Below are positions 23,088 to 24,785 of a stretch of 24,785 nucleotides of DNA, piece after piece (position 1 is the stretch's first letter; each line of letters opens with the position of its first letter). Source of the stretch: an uncultured Lachnospiraceae bacterium (GTDB taxonomy: Bacteria; Bacillota; Clostridia; Lachnospirales; Lachnospiraceae); NCBI GenBank assembly GCA_902782655.1, contig CACZNY010000171.1:1-24785 (forward strand), read 5' to 3'. A program made the translations under genes and the position numbers. The notes beneath the pieces were generated by a model that was not told the origin of the DNA, made no database searches, and worked only from the letters and a program-made list of their open reading frames with translations.

Positions 23088-24092
23088 CTACAGATCCAGA
23101 TATTCCTTTATCTTTCCGTTCACATCCTGCTCCTTAAAGGTGATGCACTGGATGATGGAATTTCTTACCTCCCCGGCCTTCGCTGAGCCGTGGGTTTTGA
23201 CTACAAGCCCCTTAAGTCCCAAAAGCGGCGCTCCGCCGTACTGGTGGGCATCAAACTTCTTCAGGGTTGACTTAAGGGAATCCTTTATAAGCATTGCCCC
23301 AAGCTTGGTCTTAAGGCTCGTCATCATGGCTTCCTTCATCTTCTCAAGCAGTACCTTCCCTACTCCCTCATACATCTTAAGAGCCACATTTCCGGCGAAG
23401 GCATCACATACTATGACATCTGCCCCTCCCTGCGGTATATCCCTGGCCTCTATGGAGCCCGTGAAATTGATATCCGTGCAGGCAGTGAGCAGGGGGTAGG
23501 TCTCCTTTACGAGGGCATTGCCCTTCTCCTCCTCCGTGCCTATATTGAGGAGCGCCACCCTGGGATTATCTATGCCCATGGCGTACTTCATATAGGCAGA
23601 GCCCATCTTCGCGAACTGCACGAGATGCGAGGGTCTGGCGTCTACATTGGCGCCGCAGTCCACAAGAAGGGATACTCCCTCCGCGGTAGGTATGAGCGGA
23701 GCCAGAGGAGCTCTTTCGACTCCCTTTATCCTTCCCACCAGAAGCTGTCCTCCTGCAAGGACTGCTCCAGTGCTGCCTGCTGACACGAAGGCGTCGCACT
23801 TTCCGTCCTTTACGAGATTCAGCGCCACGACAATGGATGAGTCCCTCTTTTTCCTTATTGCCATGACGGGAGGCTCTCCCATCTCAATGATCTCAGAGGC
23901 CTCTGTTATCAGTATGCTCTCCTTCGGGTAATCGTACTTTGAAAGCTCTGCTTCTATGGCTTCCCTTCTGCCCACGAGGTGTACGCATACATTTTTCTGA
24001 TCCCTTACTGCATCTACGGCGCCCTTTACTGTCTCCTTGGGGGCGTTGTCGCCTCCCATGGCATCAAGCGCCACATTTACCGTGTTTACCAT
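23088..24092 (-). CDS. plsX: Phosphate acyltransferase PlsX
   Basis: PlsX converts acyl-ACP and phosphate to acyl-phosphate, the donor used by PlsY in the first step of phospholipid synthesis; it is a soluble enzyme that associates with the membrane. The 334-residue length is standard. DAMGGDNAP near residues 9-17 is the family mark, and FVSAGSTGAVLAGG, LVDCGANVDARP and FAGNVALKMYEGVG are conserved segments. The ATG is preceded by AAGGAAAT, and the predicted promoter at 24126-24154 gives a leader of about 27 bases. Together with acpP just downstream it forms the usual lipid-precursor pair. Confidence 0.97.
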   Translation of the reverse strand: MVNTVNVALDAMGGDNAPKETVKGAVDAVRDQKNVCVHLVGRREAIEAELSKYDYPKESILITEASEIIEMGEPPVMAIRKKRDSSIVVALNLVKDGKCDAFVSAGSTGAVLAGGQLLVGRIKGVERAPLAPLIPTAEGVSLLVDCGANVDARPSHLVQFAKMGSAYMKYAMGIDNPRVALLNIGTEEEKGNALVKETYPLLTACTDINFTGSIEARDIPQGGADVIVCDAFAGNVALKMYEGVGKVLLEKMKEAMMTSLKTKLGAMLIKDSLKSTLKKFDAHQYGGAPLLGLKGLVVKTHGSAKAGEVRNSIIQCITFKEQDVNGKIKEYLDL

Positions 24093-24125
24093 TTATTTCC
24101 TTCCACAGATGAAATTCAGAGTATT

Positions 24126-24154
24126 ACCATACCAAACGAGATATGGTATGTCAA
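24126..24154 (-). promoter_or_regulatory. plsX promoter with overlapping inverted repeat (possible operator)
   Basis: On the minus strand a perfect -35 TTGACA (24149-24154) is followed after 17 bases by TATGGT (24126-24131, four of six matches). A 7-bp inverted repeat, TACCATA (24125-24131) and TATGGTA (24142-24148), separated by 10 bases, covers the -10 and the spacer. That position suits a repressor site. The repeat does not match the FapR or FabT boxes I know, so any regulator is unidentified. Confidence 0.65.
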
Positions 24155-24181
24155 ACCGCTTCGATGACAGGAGCACGTCAC

Positions 24182-24406
24182 TTACGTATCCCCCTCATCA
24201 TCCCTGATCGACAGCTCTCCCGGCATATAGATATGCTTCGTGGAGCCGAAGCTCATGCGGTATACCTTTCTCCACACCTTCCAGATATAGGCCGTGCTGA
24301 TATAGGATCTGTTTACCTTTTTCATATCCGCCAGGGCTGATACCTCAGTATAGAGCTCCTTTGCAAGATCCGATTCAAATTTTATATTCTTCATATTCCC
24401 TTCCAT
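24182..24406 (-). CDS. Small orphan protein between rpmF and plsX, function unknown
   Basis: This 74-residue frame (70 from a second ATG at 24392-24394) is not a family I recognise. The product is mixed in charge, with an acidic tail (RDDEGDT) and a centre rich in aromatic and basic residues (ISTAYIWKVWRKVYRMSFGSTKHIYM). No signal peptide, membrane helix or cysteine pair is visible. It is probably a real gene: it lies on the coding strand, fills the space between the rpmF terminator and the plsX promoter, and both ATGs have G-rich bases just upstream (AGGGG before the first, GGAAGGG before the second). The start choice is open. No convincing promoter was found directly before it. Confidence 0.6.
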   Translation of the reverse strand: MEGNMKNIKFESDLAKELYTEVSALADMKKVNRSYISTAYIWKVWRKVYRMSFGSTKHIYMPGELSIRDDEGDT

Positions 24407-24500
24407 GCCCCTACCGGAATCCGGGCGTCAATGCCCTTTAAGGCTCCGGCATCTTACTGCCCTTTATCAAATGGATCCGGCAGATTCATTTAATAAAAAA

Positions 24501-24519
24501 GCTCCGGATTTCCCGGAGC
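24501..24519 (-). terminator. Intrinsic terminator of rpmF
   Basis: A perfect 7-bp stem GCTCCGG/CCGGAGC with a 5-base loop stands 20 bases after the rpmF stop and is followed on the minus strand by TTTTTTATT (six T at 24495-24500). This is the clearest terminator in the window. Confidence 0.92.
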
Positions 24520-24539
24520 CCTTAGTACATGATAAAGTT

Positions 24540-24719
24540 TTAATCCTGAGCGAGGACTTCCTTTTTGTTATATGTTCCACAGTTCTTGCACACTCTGTGA
24601 GGAAGCATGAGTTCGCCGCACTTGGGACATTTCACCAGATTCATGGGAGCCATCTTCCAGTTAGCGCGCCTCTGATCCCTGTGTCCCTTGGATGATTTAT
24701 TCTTCGGACATATTGACAT
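24540..24719 (-). CDS. rpmF: Large ribosomal subunit protein bL32
   Basis: This 59-residue basic protein belongs to the 50S subunit near the peptidyl-transferase region. It begins MSICPKNKSSKGHRDQRRANWKM, the Clostridia-like form of the family, and carries a complete zinc ribbon: CPKC at 31-34 and CKNC at 44-47, with GELMLPHRV between. A longer frame from 24764 is rejected because AAGGAGGTG at 24725-24733 lies five bases before the ATG at 24717-24719. It is the Firmicutes neighbour of plsX, although here a small orphan gene and a terminator stand between them. Confidence 0.97.
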   Translation of the reverse strand: MSICPKNKSSKGHRDQRRANWKMAPMNLVKCPKCGELMLPHRVCKNCGTYNKKEVLAQD

Positions 24720-24724
24720 TTTTA

Positions 24725-24733
24725 CACCTCCTT
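24725..24733 (-). promoter_or_regulatory. Shine-Dalgarno site that sets the rpmF start
   Basis: AAGGAGGTG, a full anti-16S match, lies five bases before ATG 24719 on the minus strand and excludes the in-frame extension to 24764. Confidence 0.9.
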
Positions 24734-24770
24734 CACGATATATTTGCCTGTCCGGAACAGACACTACGAT

Positions 24771-24776
24771 ATTATA
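24771..24776 (-). promoter_or_regulatory. Possible -10 element of an rpmF promoter
   Basis: A perfect TATAAT on the minus strand would start transcription near 24764, giving a leader of about 45 bases. The -35 element would fall at about 24794-24799, outside the window, so only half the promoter can be judged. Confidence 0.5.
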
Positions 24777-24785
24777 CGGACGTAC

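Overview
The window is a tightly packed stretch of a bacterial chromosome. All 20 genes I can support lie on the minus strand, so transcription runs from the high coordinates toward position 1. Gene content and order point to a low-GC-type Firmicute of class Clostridia, most likely Lachnospiraceae: rpmF-plsX-acpP-rnc-smc-ftsY is the classical Firmicutes order, glycyl-tRNA synthetase is the single-chain class II type, L32 begins with a Clostridia-like MSICPKNKSSK, and Shine-Dalgarno sites are strong. Base composition looks close to balanced by eye, and ATA (Ile) and AGG (Arg) codons look common. I see no mobile element, CRISPR array, tRNA or rRNA, and no gap reaches 300 bases.

Right part (24785 to about 12800): rpmF has its own -10 element and a strong terminator, and is followed by a 74-residue orphan gene. 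A good sigma-A-type promoter with an inverted repeat over its -10 and spacer precedes plsX. Then come plsX, acpP, an intrinsic terminator that probably limits read-through, rnc, smc, ftsY, ilvA, a divergent FolC-like Mur ligase, a CPBP membrane protease and a DUF4349 lipoprotein. This run ends at a GC-rich hairpin at 12812-12843. It joins lipid precursor supply (PlsX, ACP), RNA processing (RNase III), chromosome organisation (SMC) and membrane protein targeting (FtsY) with less expected cargo.

Middle part (about 12800 to 5826): a second promoter (12768-12796) starts a tightly coupled run. It holds an inactive-looking rhomboid with a zinc-ribbon tail, a degenerate sigma-A-like protein lacking region 4 and the promoter-melting residues, a PreP-like M16 peptidase, era, recO and a single-pass membrane protein of unknown function. 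Four-base or one-base overlaps join M16/era, era/recO and recO/membrane protein, and era and recO use TTG and GTG starts.

Left part (5826 to 1): glyQS, a 164-base gap with two possible stem-loops, alaS (a divergent AlaRS subtype), and a sodium-dependent NSS transporter ending at an intrinsic terminator that touches the window edge.

The most interesting items are the sigma-like protein with its neighbouring pseudo-rhomboid, the FolC-like enzyme with altered active-site motifs, and the palindrome in the plsX promoter.
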